Of a DNA stretch of 64,000 nucleotides, positions 1 to 10,211 are shown one piece after another. Source of the DNA: Bolinopsis microptera (taxonomy: Eukaryota > Ctenophora > Tentaculata > Lobata > Bolinopsidae); NCBI RefSeq assembly GCF_026151205.1, contig NC_087083.1, forward strand, positions 11,778,944-11,842,943, read 5' to 3'. How positions within the stretch are numbered: the stretch's first letter is position 1; the number at the start of each line of letters is the position of its first letter. The translations under genes and the position numbers were made by a program. A model generated the notes under the pieces. That model searched no databases, was not told where the DNA came from, and worked only from the letters and a program-made list of their open reading frames with translations.

Positions 1-975
1 ACAGAGCTCACCGCCATCATTGAAGCTTGCAAATATCTCTCTATCTATACCAACACTCATATCATCATATGGTCTGACAGTCTCTCATTTATACAAGCTA
101 TCTCTGCGCTTTCAACGCGGAGTAGAACTACAAGAGACTGTTACGATTCTCTTAATGTACTTGGATCCAACAACACGCTAGAGATACGATGGATTGCAGC
201 ACACATCGGATTGTGGGGGAACGAAAAAGCAGATGAGCTGGCCAAGCTTGGTACAATCAGTGAATCCACTTTGAAGTGTCCAATTCCACAATCCTACATC
301 AAGCGTAAAATCGACAACAAAGTCAACAGACTGAATCAGGAAACTTAATTAACTGCAGTCCCAGACACACCAAACTGACACTCGGTCACAAGCACGCCAA
401 AATCATCAAAAACCTCAACACTACACTCAGCAACAACAGACAAGATTACAGAACTGCAGTTTACCTCATCACGGGTCACTGCGGCTTAAACAAACACCTT
501 CACACCATTTGCAAATCAAACACCAGTGCTTGACTTATGTGAGGCGACGGAGAGGAAACTGTCCCACACTTCCTTGGACAGTGTCCGGCTATTGCCCAAA
601 TTAGAGGTCAATATTTCCAGGACTACTACCTCTCTGTCAATGACATATTCGACAACCAACACATCACCACAATTGTCAATTTCGCAAACCGCACCAAACG
701 CTTAATTGTGCCGGAAGAGCTGGGTCAGACCGGGGTGACTTAAAGTATTATCTCATATGCTGTCTCGTCTCGTTTTACTTTTCTAAACCCAGCTGGCATT
801 AAGCATTTAAACGTATCATTTTGACTCACATCACTTCTTATACCATCCTCCACCATTCACTCTGATTTCACCGGCAACCTTCCCCAGGGTTGCCACACCC
901 CAGAGGTAGGCAGAGCATCTCAATGGTTTCTCGTGGGCTTTCTTGGCCCAGCCTCTCTTTAAAAAGAAAAAAAAA
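1..975 (+). mobile_element. 3' end of a decayed LINE (RNase H domain and zinc-knuckle tail)
   Basis: Frame 1 from base 1 reads as the C-terminal part of a LINE ORF2: an RNase H-like domain with WSDS near residue 21 and WIAAHIGLWGNEKADELA near residues 65-82, the usual His...GN..AD signature. An in-frame TAA at 345-347 ends this frame. Homology continues in other frames: LITGHCGLNKHL around 460-500, then HFLGQCP around 570-590, the cysteine/histidine tail typical of I/Jockey-type LINEs, ending at a TAA at 741-743. An untranslated tail runs to an A-rich stretch at about 960-975. It is dead: at least one stop and frame changes, with the 5' part outside the window. Family assignment within the RNase H-bearing LINE clades is inferred. 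Confidence 0.8.
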
Positions 976-976
976 T

Positions 977-1200
977 CTTTTGTGCAATTAGTTCAGAATG
1001 AAGTTTGTAAGAATGGAAATACTTTGAGCTTTACTAATGGAAAGTTTCACGAGTCTACATCATCCATTTAAACAAAGCGCAAATCAAAGACATTTGACTG
1101 AACCATTTCTCACGTGCGATAGATCTACTGCGCGTGCCACAGACTTCTTGGCACCATTTCACTGAAACGGTTGTTTCCGGTATTTTAAGAAGTTTGTAGC
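977..1200. repeat. Dispersed repeat, inverted partner of 6570-6970
   Basis: The stretch starting TTCAGAATGAAGTTTGTAAG recurs in reverse complement at about 6970 down to 6570, including the segments TACTTTGAGCTTTACTAATG and CTACTGCGCGTGCCACAGAC. The right copy has about 190 extra bases in the middle. The two copies bracket iGluR copy 1 and its flank. I see no coding potential. Confidence 0.75.
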
Positions 1201-1690
1201 TCGAGTTATATTTCAAAATGTATGCGAGTAGGCGTGTTTCTGACTTTTCCTATATTATTGCGTTTATCAAATACACCGATATTTGTAAACAATTCATACT
1301 TTATGCTATCGTTTGAAAACGTTATTTGTACATAGATTCCAGAAGTTTTCATGATTGCATCATTTTAATACAATTTATCATGAGCTTTTGAAAACAGTCC
1401 GACGCTGAGCCCAAATTTCAGCAAAATAACGCCGTTTTTTTAGAAACTTTTTTTGATTCAAGACCGTTTTTAAATCACGATATTCGAACATTGCAAGTTT
1501 TCCCAGAATTATGGCCGTGTGTTCTGATCTCATCATGGTTAGAACTATTATAATACCATGATACCAAAAATTTGTAAATCCGAGAAATAAAATAATTTTC
1601 GATTACTACCCTTACTACCTACTTATATAATATCATTTTCTTATCCAACAAGAAAATGCCATGTGATAAGACAATAATGTTATACGTAAT
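1201..1690. other. No gene seen
   Basis: AT-rich sequence without a recognisable frame, repeat or RNA gene. It separates the dispersed repeat from the conserved iGluR 5' flank. Confidence 0.5.
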
Positions 1691-2112
1691 TATATATTTT
1701 TATATCTAATAACTAATCCTGAGTAAAGATTAAACTTAGATTATCAATTAATCAATAGCTCATCATTATCATTCTAATTTTACGAGCAGCCAGCAGGCTT
1801 TTTTTAGAACCATGTGATCTTTCTCCCATAAGATTTTCATTGGGAAGTGATATCACTGTCCATTGGAAATTGGAATATTTCTATTCAGGATTGGCATTTT
1901 GGGACAAAATTCAATATTGACCTTTTACCTCATTACCTGCTAGATATAATACTAGCTCTTGTCCTTTTTCATTCCATTTCTATTTGTGACAATGTTACCT
2001 CCTTCATTTAAATCAATGAAGACTGTTACACTAATTCATATTATTCGTTCACCTGCACTTTTATTATGCTAACAAAAAATATATTTACTAAAAATAACGT
2101 TTATAGGAACTT
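1691..2112 (+). promoter_or_regulatory. Conserved 5' flank of iGluR copy 1
   Basis: This block recurs upstream of copy 2 (8755-9131 plus 10170-10211), copy 3 (13907-14226) and, on the minus strand and shorter, copy 4 (31761-32030). It ends in all four with a TTTATAG followed by six bases (GAACTT or GAATTT) and then ATG. The TTTATAG looks like a 3' splice acceptor just before the start codon, so the genes probably have a 5' untranslated exon or a trans-spliced leader. The block should also contain the promoter, but no TATA box or factor site could be assigned with confidence. Confidence 0.6.
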
Positions 2113-4884
2113 ATGATCATCGTAATTCTCCTCTGCATTTTCCTGCCACTTGGGTGCCTTCAGCAAGAATATACCCTAGGCTTCATGCTTAACGAAAAAG
2201 ACGAAGACTCCTTGCCCATCTTTAAGCACATAATAAAGCATGCCATCAATAAAGTCAACAGCAATTCTACTGGGATCAAGTTTAACTACGAGTTCGAGGA
2301 ATACGATGGGTCTTCCCTTTTTGAAGTGGTCAATGCCTCATGCAACTTACTGACTAAAGATGTGGTAGTGGTGATATCTCCAGATATTTCCAACAATATT
2401 GCGACCCAAGCAGATGTATTCAACAGCGTCAAGATGCCTCTCATCGCATCTGCAGCAACAGATTCTTATCTACAAACTGCAGGAAGGAACCAACTGTATG
2501 TCATGGCCCCCTCAGATTTGACCCAGGCACAGGTTATTGTGGACTTGCTGACCAAATTTGGTTGGACAAAGATTTCCCTGATATCCTCTGACAGTAACTA
2601 CGGCATCCACAGTGCTACAACTCTACAAAAGTTGTTGATACAGAAAACGGCTGATGTCACTGCCCAGGAAGAGTTTGATGCTTCAGTATACTTCTTTGAA
2701 GCTTTTAGTGATCCTGCTGACCTGTACTTGGAGGATATTCTAAAGAACATGGTAGATTCTCTAGATAGAGTATTTGTTTTACATTGCGAGGATTACTACG
2801 CTAGATTTGTCCTGCAAGAGGCTTATAATGCAGGTCTGTTGAACGAGGATTTTGTTTGGATTGTCACAGAAAGTATTGTTTCATCCCCAAAATCACTGAG
2901 GGTTACAACAGATATGATTCGTCGGCTCCATTTTCCCATCTACTATGAGGGCCTGATAGGTATATCTCTTTATGTGGATACTGTGAATCCAACCTATAGA
3001 GATTTTAAACGTGATGCTGTGTCATCTCTTGCAGGAGAGATAAAAGGTAGTGACATTACCCCTCAAGTAGTGATGCTATATGATGCAGCCATGCTCGCCA
3101 CTGAAGCACTCCAAGATAACATTAATGAGTTGACAGGAACTGTTGCAGATGCAAGATGTGGAAACAACAAATGGGCAGCTGGTGAAGACATTGCACGTTA
3201 TCTGACGACCACTAATTATACTGGACCTTCTGGGTCTTATAATTTAGATAGAAATCACGCAAACAAACATGAAAGCCAATACAGAATTGTGAATTTCATA
3301 GATCCAGGGACAGGACTTGATAGTGGATTTTCGGGAATAGGGACGTGGACAACTGCTCAAGGACTCAAAATAACCTCAGGAGATATTCAATTTCTTGGAG
3401 GAGTCAAGAAATCCCCGACAGGCATTGCTGATACATTAGAAGGTCAGCACTTGAAGGTAGGGACCATACATTCGCCTCCTTTTGCTATAAATACAAATGT
3501 GGAAGGTTGCAAAGAAGTACAGTGCTGGGAAGGAATCTGCCCAAAGATTGTTAAAAGATTGGCAAAAGACCTTAATTTTACATACGAGTTTGTTGAGCCA
3601 GAAGATAAGAAATATGGCCTCTTGAATAAAACTGAAAGCAACCCAGAAGGAGAGTGGGATGGCTTAGTAGGTGACCTCTTAAAAAACAGGATCGATATAA
3701 TTGCCATAGATTTATCAGTAAGCTCACAGAGAAGATCGTATATAGACTTTACTTTCTCCTACCTGGACTCTGGAATAAGTCTCATAATGAAAGGGGAGTC
3801 TAAAACAGATAACAGATTCTTTTTCTTTAGTCCATTTGCCTTTTCGACATGGTTTGCAATCTTCATAGCATTTGCCCTCATTTCAGTATTCCAGACTATT
3901 TTAGGGAAGCTTTCTCCCTGTGATCAGCACGGGATAATAGCTTTTGCAAATGAAACTTGTTGCTGTAAAAGTTGTGAGGATCCTACAGATGATTCAGCCA
4001 AGTGTTTGGTAACTGAAGCACAAAAAGAGACCGATTTCGATACCATTTCTCTGGCTAATGCTGTTTGGGTAATCGGAGGCAGTTTACTTGGACAGGGAGG
4101 TGAACCTTTGCCGAGAAGCCCATCTGGACGAATGATAGTTCTGACATGGTGGTTCTTTGTTCTGCTTATCACCAATATGTATGGAGCCAACCTCACAGCC
4201 TTCATGACTCTTGACAACCTAGGTGTACCTTTAAGTAAACCTTCTGAGCTGCTAACTCAAACTGTTTATAAATGGGGTGTACGACACGAATCCATAACTG
4301 CAGTCCTTCTGGAAAACAATATCGATACAAATTATCAAAAGCTAGGGAGCCAATCAGAATTTGTTTCAAATTTTGATAGTGGGTTGGAAATGGTTGATGA
4401 CGGTAGATTTGGTCTCATCGACGATACACTGATACTTGAATACTACCTTTCTGACAGCTGTGAAGTCTTCTTTGTCGGAGAAAAATTACTGACAATCCCA
4501 GTTGCATTTGGTCTTCCAATAAACTCTCCCTACGCCAGACTGTTTAATCAACAGTTATTGAAATACCGCGAAGAAGGATTATTTCACGACCTTTGGAATG
4601 AGCATGGAAAAAGAATTGAAGAAAGGAAATGTGGTAAAGACAGCGTTGGCAGCGACAAAATGCTGAGTTTCCAAACTCTAATTGGTATCTTCTATGTTTT
4701 GATCATTGGAGTTCTAGTTAGTGTAACCCTTTTGATCTTAGAATTGACTGTTGCAACAATACGTGACAATTCTCATGACGGCAAATCCACCTTCCTTGAG
4801 ACACTCAAGCGAAGAGTAAAATTAGCATTTGTAGCAACTAGCTTTCAGAAGAAAATGAAGGTGAAGAAGAGGCAAGCTGCCTAA
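2113..4884 (+). CDS. Ionotropic glutamate receptor-like subunit, copy 1 (intronless)
   Basis: A 923-residue ligand-gated cation channel subunit of the plasma membrane. Seen in order: signal peptide (about 1-17, MIIVILLCIFLPLGCLQQ); amino-terminal periplasmic-binding-like domain (about 20-410); ligand-binding lobe S1 (about 455-565) with the ligand-carboxylate arginine R540 in SSQRRSYIDF; M1 (about 572-598); pore loop M2 (NAVWVIGGSLLGQGG, about 650-664); M3 with MYGANLTAF (about 672-698) in place of the usual SYTANLAAF; lobe S2 with acidic D770 (GLIDDT) at the AMPA E705 position; M4 (about 853-880). The Q/R site aligns with glycine, followed by Q. The M1-M2 loop is long and cysteine-rich (CCCKSCEDP). 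No intron in the coding frame. AATAAA lies at 5030-5035. Ligand unknown; the AMPA/kainate/epsilon side of the family fits better than NMDA. Head of a duplicated array. Confidence 0.95.
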   Translation: MIIVILLCIFLPLGCLQQEYTLGFMLNEKDEDSLPIFKHIIKHAINKVNSNSTGIKFNYEFEEYDGSSLFEVVNASCNLLTKDVVVVISPDISNNIATQADVFNSVKMPLIASAATDSYLQTAGRNQLYVMAPSDLTQAQVIVDLLTKFGWTKISLISSDSNYGIHSATTLQKLLIQKTADVTAQEEFDASVYFFEAFSDPADLYLEDILKNMVDSLDRVFVLHCEDYYARFVLQEAYNAGLLNEDFVWIVTESIVSSPKSLRVTTDMIRRLHFPIYYEGLIGISLYVDTVNPTYRDFKRDAVSSLAGEIKGSDITPQVVMLYDAAMLATEALQDNINELTGTVADARCGNNKWAAGEDIARYLTTTNYTGPSGSYNLDRNHANKHESQYRIVNFIDPGTGLDSGFSGIGTWTTAQGLKITSGDIQFLGGVKKSPTGIADTLEGQHLKVGTIHSPPFAINTNVEGCKEVQCWEGICPKIVKRLAKDLNFTYEFVEPEDKKYGLLNKTESNPEGEWDGLVGDLLKNRIDIIAIDLSVSSQRRSYIDFTFSYLDSGISLIMKGESKTDNRFFFFSPFAFSTWFAIFIAFALISVFQTILGKLSPCDQHGIIAFANETCCCKSCEDPTDDSAKCLVTEAQKETDFDTISLANAVWVIGGSLLGQGGEPLPRSPSGRMIVLTWWFFVLLITNMYGANLTAFMTLDNLGVPLSKPSELLTQTVYKWGVRHESITAVLLENNIDTNYQKLGSQSEFVSNFDSGLEMVDDGRFGLIDDTLILEYYLSDSCEVFFVGEKLLTIPVAFGLPINSPYARLFNQQLLKYREEGLFHDLWNEHGKRIEERKCGKDSVGSDKMLSFQTLIGIFYVLIIGVLVSVTLLILELTVATIRDNSHDGKSTFLETLKRRVKLAFVATSFQKKMKVKKRQAA

Positions 4885-5264
4885 TGCCTATATCTCCACT
4901 TCCAGCAAACAGTCCAGTTGAACCAGAAATCTCTTCTGAGAACCAAAAAGAAAACTACAAAGTATAAGGTGAAGAAGTCTTTGATAAGCTTGAAGAGTAT
5001 TCAGAACAATTTGAAAGACCGAAATTGAAAATAAAACAATATCTTTTATGGTTATCTTTAATGGTTAATTCTAAAAACTCTTCCGATGGTAGACTTGGAA
5101 AGAGAAGTTTAAATTATTAAATCTCTTTCCGTAATATAACAGCAGATTATTGAATACAACTTAAAATTGAGTTGAATGAGCTGAACGAAATTAAGAACAG
5201 AGCTCAATGCAACAATACCTTGGAAATCTTTACAATTTCATTTGTATTAACATTGCAATGATAA
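4885..5264 (+). other. Conserved 3' flank of iGluR copy 1
   Basis: Homologous to 12978-13435 after copy 2 and to 17071-17296 plus 18873-19030 after copy 3, and in reverse to 28981-28640 after copy 4. It still contains, in another frame, the codons for the longer C-terminal tail used by copy 3. Shared homology stops at ATTGCAATGATAA near 5262, where a LINE-like insert begins. Confidence 0.75.
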
Positions 5265-6375
5265 TATCTGCTTTCTTTTTCTCACATCTACTTTCTTTTC
5301 TTCTTATCTGCTTTCTTCCTCTTATCTGCTTTCTTATCCCGCCTTGTTTAACGGTGAGATATTGTGCCTTTCACCTTGTAGCTTAGCCTTACATCATGAC
5401 AGCTGTGGACAGATGATTGAGAATCAGAAATTGATTATCAGCGCTCAGGAATCAGTAATTGACTGCCAAGAAAAACAGTTGCATAAACAGTTGAAGGCAG
5501 TGCAGACCGTCGTTAAGATACGGTTGAAAGTCAGTTTATATTGTACAGCAATGCAGTTCAGGAAAATATCATGGTTTGTCAACCTGAAAGTTCAGTTACC
5601 CCCGAGACTTTAAAGAAAGTCGTCAAGTAGATGGTGCAAGCAGAAGACCGGAGCAAGAATATCTTGATTCTCCGTTTGCCTGAAGATTCCAGTAAAGACT
5701 TAAACAGAACTGTCGGAGACATATTTGAGGAGATTGGACTGAAACCAGCAATGGAGCTAAGTAGAGTTGGCAAGTTGAAGAAGAATTGTACTCGGCCAGT
5801 CAAGGTTACTCTGTCCAGTTCCAATACAACATATCAGATACTCAGTCAAGCTCAGTCTTCATTAGTCCAGACAGCTTATTGGAGTTAAGTATAGACTTCT
5901 TGTTCAAAACTTGCAAAAGAAGAAGAAAGCTGAGCCAAACAAGCACCACTTCATCAATGAAGGGACAATTCAAATCAGTGAGATGAGTGTGGCTTTCACT
6001 AGAGTATATATATTTTTAATACATGACACATGTCTTGTTATTATGTTACTATTAGGAACGATAATGTTTGTAAGAGGATGGGGACTCGTCTCATTGTGAT
6101 AAACAATTTTATTTGTCGAGTTATTCTTTATGGCCGTTGGAGCATACAAAACTTTAAGTTTTCGAAATATTTATCAGATGAGGTTTAAATTCTGTCGTTA
6201 AGTGCTGATCTACACAGTGTGGCATTTTCCTATTAAGAGTGCAGTGTTATTGTGAGGAATTATTACTATTTGAATTAATATTATTATATATAAATTTGAT
6301 TGAAAGCCCCTCGTAAGGGGGTCGTCTCTAATGGACTAATTTATTGATTACAATCATAATAAGTTAAAAATAAAG
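5265..6375 (+). mobile_element. Degenerate retroelement with ORF1-like remnant
   Basis: Begins with a degenerate tandem of CTTATCTGCTTTCTT, then a broken coding stretch. At 5631-5888 the frame reads MVQAEDRSKNILILRLPED followed by VGDIFEEIGLKPA, which resembles the RRM-like central domain of LINE ORF1 proteins (KN-IIIFGLPE pattern). The upstream part (about 5344-5610) matches the better-preserved N-terminal frame at 28510-28232. The element recurs inverted at 28640-27430, downstream of iGluR copy 4 and at the same flank position. Frames are interrupted, so it is inactive. ORF1 assignment is inferred from pattern only. Confidence 0.6.
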
Positions 6376-6960
6376 ACCTCAATGGGCACACCTGAAAACA
6401 TAACTACTAGAAAATATATCAAAACTAAATAGAAAAATAAACTGACGACTAATGTGATAAAATCGCAACAAACTGCAAATAATGGAAAATACTGTACGAC
6501 AAACAGATTCTCTTTTAAGATTGACAGATTATAAACATAACATTCATTTCAAAACAACTGGAGTTTCGGTGAATTGGTGCCAAGAAGTCTGTGGCACGCG
6601 CAGTAGAACTATTGCACACGAGAAATGTTTCAGTCAGTCGACCTCGTTTTGCGTGCTGTTTCGTTGACGTCAGAAATGTTAAGTTTATACGCGATTCCGT
6701 GAATTTATACGCAATTTCGTCAATTTAACATGTTGCCAAATTCCACAGAGAGCTTATAATTTCTTTCCAACGCGAAGAAAACATTGCTAAGGGCATGAAG
6801 TTATAAAATGGCTACTTTTAACGGAAAATAAAGTCATTCTGTGATATGTAGCGTCCTTTTGTTGTTTAAATGGATGATGTAGACTCTAGAACATCGTGAA
6901 ACTTTCCATTAGTAAAGCTCAAAGTATTTCCATTCTTACAAACTTTACTCTGAACTAATT
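6376..6960. repeat. Repeat-rich spacer with inverted copy of 977-1200
   Basis: The part from about 6570 to 6960 is the reverse complement of 977-1170, interrupted around 6680-6850 by about 190 unrelated bases (CGTTGACGTCAGAAATGTTA and on). No gene seen. Confidence 0.6.
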
Positions 6961-6965
6961 ACACG

Positions 6966-8668
6966 AAAGATGTTAAAGCTCCATCATATACTGGCAAAAT
7001 CAAGGGAAACTCACCAACGGAAAGGGTTCAGAAATGGAAGGACTATTTTGCTACTCTTCTCGGCTCACCACCGACGGTAGAGAACGCGGAAGAGGATATT
7101 GATCCAGTCCACCCACCTCTGAATATCGGAACAGAACCGTTTACGTTGGATGAGTACAGGAAAGCAAAGTCCAGCATAAAGGAAGGGAAAGCATGGGGTG
7201 ACGACAACATAGCCCCAGAAGTCTTAAAACGATGCGACCTTGATCAAATTGTCTTAGACTTCTGTAACAATGCTCTATTGAAAGGTGAGAAACCAGACCA
7301 ATGGTCAACTGCCAACATCATACCAATTCCAAAGAAGGGCGACCTTAGCGAACCAATGAACTATCGGGGAATAAGCTTGTCATCCCTAGTTGCCAAGTCT
7401 CTAAACAAGATGGTTCTAAACCGGTTGAAGCCAGAAATCGAGACAATTCTGCGTAGAAACCAGAATGGATTCAGACCAGGAAGGTCAACAACTCAACAGA
7501 TATTGGTACTGAGACGTCTTATAGAGGGTGTCAAGAGTCGGAAACTGCCAGCTGTTCTGACATTTATAGACTTTAAGAAGGCTTTCGACAGTGTACATCG
7601 TGGGAAAATGCTAAAGATTCTAGAAGCTTACGGCATTCCAGTCAAAATCGTGCAGCTTATACGGCTCATGTACGAGAAGACAATGGCCAAAGTCCTAACT
7701 CCAGACGGAGAAACTGAATTGTTCGAGATACTTGCAGGTGTGTTACAGGGTGATACCTTAGCACCTTACCTCTTTGCAATAGTCATCGACTACTGTATGA
7801 GGCAAGCCATAGGCGATGATGCGGAGCGACTTGGACTCACCCTCGAACGTAGAAAAAGCAGAAGAGTGGGGCCCAAGATCATCACCGATGTGGACTTTGC
7901 AGATGATATAGCACTTATATCTGAGGACATGGACAAGGCTAACGAGTTCCTGCTCAGAGTAGAATCGGCGGCAGCAAGCGTGGGACTACACATAAACGAA
8001 GGCAAGACCAAGGTCATGACACTGAATATGGAGGATCGATCAAGCGACCTACAAAGTCGATCCGGGGAAGCCATAGAAAATGTAGATGATTTCATCTACT
8101 TAGGCTCCTGGATTGAGAGCACAGATAGGGAGATAAGGGTTAGAAAGGGAAAAGCGTGGGGTGCCCTACATAGACTGAAGGATATCTGGAAATCCAAACT
8201 CTCAAAGAGCCTAAAGATTAGATTGTTCATAGCGGCTTGTGAATCAGTACTGCTCTACGGATCAGAAACCTGGACACTGACAAAGGCTCAAGAGAAAAGT
8301 TTGGACGGGACATACACAAAGATGTTGCGTATGGTGCTGGGTATCTCATGGAAGGACAAGGTCAGCAATATAACTTTGTATGGTAGCCTCCCAAGGCTGT
8401 CAAACAAGTTACGAAGCAGGAGATTAAAAATGGCGGGACACTGCATCCGACATCCTGAGCTACTTGCCAGTGATTTAGTCTTATGGGAACCTACGCACGG
8501 TAGAGCACAGCAAGGCCGACCAAGACAAAGCTACTTGTCTATGTTACTGAAGGAAGTTGGGACAAACTCTAAAGAGGAACTGCGAACCCTGATGCGGGAC
8601 AGGGATATATGGAGGGGGTTTTCTGGCGTAGATCGGACTTAGCTCCGACATAGTAGTAGTAGTAGTAG
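6966..8668 (+). mobile_element. 5'-truncated LINE with intact reverse transcriptase frame
   Basis: A non-LTR retrotransposon body ending in a (TAG)n tail at about 8650-8668, a common 3' end of target-primed elements. The open frame can be read from about 6990 (GKIKGNSPTERVQKWKDYF, then the TLDEYRKAKSS region). The endonuclease domain expected further 5' is missing, so this is a truncated insertion. It lies between iGluR copy 1 and the 5' flank of copy 2. Confidence 0.85.
7146..8642 (+). CDS. Non-LTR retrotransposon reverse transcriptase (partial ORF2)
   Basis: About 498 codons without a stop. Visible reverse transcriptase motifs: IIPIPKKGD and NYRGISL (fingers), QNGFRPGRSTTQQI, LTFIDFKKAFDSVHR (catalytic motif A), GVLQGDTLAPYLFA, VDFADDIALIS (catalytic motif C, FADD), and a C-terminal LYGSETWTLTKAQ / RRLKMAGH segment usual in RTE/L2-like animal LINEs. 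The frame has no ATG of its own at the left edge and continues upstream in frame to about 6990, so the true start and endonuclease are lost. A complete frame suggests a young insertion. Mobility without the 5' part is not expected. Confidence 0.9.
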   Translation: MDEYRKAKSSIKEGKAWGDDNIAPEVLKRCDLDQIVLDFCNNALLKGEKPDQWSTANIIPIPKKGDLSEPMNYRGISLSSLVAKSLNKMVLNRLKPEIETILRRNQNGFRPGRSTTQQILVLRRLIEGVKSRKLPAVLTFIDFKKAFDSVHRGKMLKILEAYGIPVKIVQLIRLMYEKTMAKVLTPDGETELFEILAGVLQGDTLAPYLFAIVIDYCMRQAIGDDAERLGLTLERRKSRRVGPKIITDVDFADDIALISEDMDKANEFLLRVESAAASVGLHINEGKTKVMTLNMEDRSSDLQSRSGEAIENVDDFIYLGSWIESTDREIRVRKGKAWGALHRLKDIWKSKLSKSLKIRLFIAACESVLLYGSETWTLTKAQEKSLDGTYTKMLRMVLGISWKDKVSNITLYGSLPRLSNKLRSRRLKMAGHCIRHPELLASDLVLWEPTHGRAQQGRPRQSYLSMLLKEVGTNSKEELRTLMRDRDIWRGFSGVDRT

Positions 8669-8754
8669 TATGTTAAATTGACAACATGTTAATTTAGGCG
8701 AACCTGACATCAGAGATTACGTCGCCAAATATTATTACTACGGCGTAGGTTTAC

Positions 8755-9131
8755 CACCTATAATAACTACTCCTGAGTAAGGATTAAACTTTAAAGATTA
8801 TCAATTAATCAATAGCTCATCATTATCATTCTAATTTTACGAGTAGTCAGCAGCAAATGGTTTTTTAAAACCATTTGATCTTTCCCCCATGAGATTTTCA
8901 TGAGGAAGTGATATCACTGTCCATAAGAATTTGGAATATTTTTATTCAGGAATGGTGGTTTGGGACAAAATTCAATTATATTGACCTTTTACCTCATTAA
9001 CTGCTTTATACTAGCTCTTGTCCTTTTTCACTCCATTTATATTTGTGAAAATGTTACCTCCATCATTTAAATGAATGAAGACTGTTACACTAATCTCTAT
9101 TAATCGTTCACATGAACTTGTATTATGCTTA
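8755..9131 (+). promoter_or_regulatory. 5' flank of iGluR copy 2, split by an insertion
   Basis: Homologous to 1720-2068 and 13907-14190. The flank is interrupted at TTA (9129-9131) by the 1,038-bp element at 9132-10169 and resumes at 10170 with TTACAAGAAATATAA up to the ATG at 10212. Confidence 0.75.
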
Positions 9132-10169
9132 GGGGTCGTTCACATGTTACGCTATCATTTTTTGGACAATTTTTACACCCCTCCCCCCTTCTGTTATCAA
9201 CTGTAAACCCAATTTTTTACAAAATTTCGATCTAGTAAAGGAAGAAATAAATTAAATCAAATATTCATCTAGAATCTAGATATCATTTCAAACACCTAAA
9301 AGACAATTTTTGCCCTTCAATCGTATTTCGACCTTCAACAATTTTCCAGTTCGAACACAAGGAACCCCCTGGCCTTGTATGTTGTATAAATTTTGTAAAA
9401 TGTTTTAACAAAGTTGTTTTACAAATATCTTAAATTTGGAACTAAAAGACTGCCTTTCAATGTACATATCGAGAATGACTCGGGCCGAACATTTTTTTTT
9501 CCTTCCTGGAAACTACTTTTCTCCACAGTTCATGTCACCCTGATTATTATAAGCCGAAAATATTTTTTCGATTATCGAAGTCCGGACCTACCCTTCGATA
9601 TACGATTTTGGAATCGACGGTTCCCCCATTGTAATACGATCTCAAAAGACAGCCTGCAAGGCAGGCCTCCCCTTTGCAGTGCAAGCTCGGAAGCGGGAGC
9701 TCTGCCTTCAGAGGTACGTATCAAGGATGACTCGGAATGAAAATTGTCTAAGTCAAAAATTTTAAAAGTTGTAATCGTAGAAGTAACAAAATTTAAAAGT
9801 TTTCCTGGAAACCACTTTTCTCCAGTGTTCATGTTACTCTGATCATTATGAGCCGAAAATATTTTTCGGACCTGGCCCTCGAGAATGTTTTCTGGAAATT
9901 AATGAAATTTCATATCGATATCCGGCCAATCACCTTCTAAACTACATACTATGGTGGGATATCCGATCAATTGCTAAATTTTATCACTATCAGAGTGAAA
10001 TTGAGTGGAATTTGAATTAAAATATTGTCAAATTGTTATTATTCAAGAGAGTGAAAAAGAAAATTTTGATTACGTAATCAACGATCAAACCCCCTTCCCC
10101 CGTAATCTACCGTAAGCATTTAGAAACCCCCTCCGCCATCGGCTGATTACGTAATATGTGAACGACCCT
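9132..10169. mobile_element. Harbinger-like non-autonomous DNA element, TTA target duplication
   Basis: Left end GGGGTCGTTCACATGTTACG, right end (reverse complement) AGGGTCGTTCACATATTACG: imperfect terminal inverted repeats of about 25 bp. It is flanked by TTA at 9129-9131 and 10170-10172. Copy 3 keeps the unfilled site TATTATGCTTACAAGAAA. A 3-bp TTA/TWA duplication with G-rich ends is typical of PIF/Harbinger. Inside is a diverged direct repeat of about 65 bp (near 9506-9570 and 9803-9870, sharing AGCCGAAAATATTTTTC). Short frames inside do not look like a transposase. Confidence 0.85.
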
Positions 10170-10211
10170 TTACAAGAAATATAACACTAAAAATAACGTT
10201 TATAGGAATTT

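Noticed and set aside
3444-4217. Antisense frames within the receptor genes
   Set aside because: They recur in each copy only because the sense sequence is conserved.
9414-9740. 108-codon frame inside the Harbinger-like element
   Set aside because: No transposase or Myb-like motif; partly made of the internal direct repeat.
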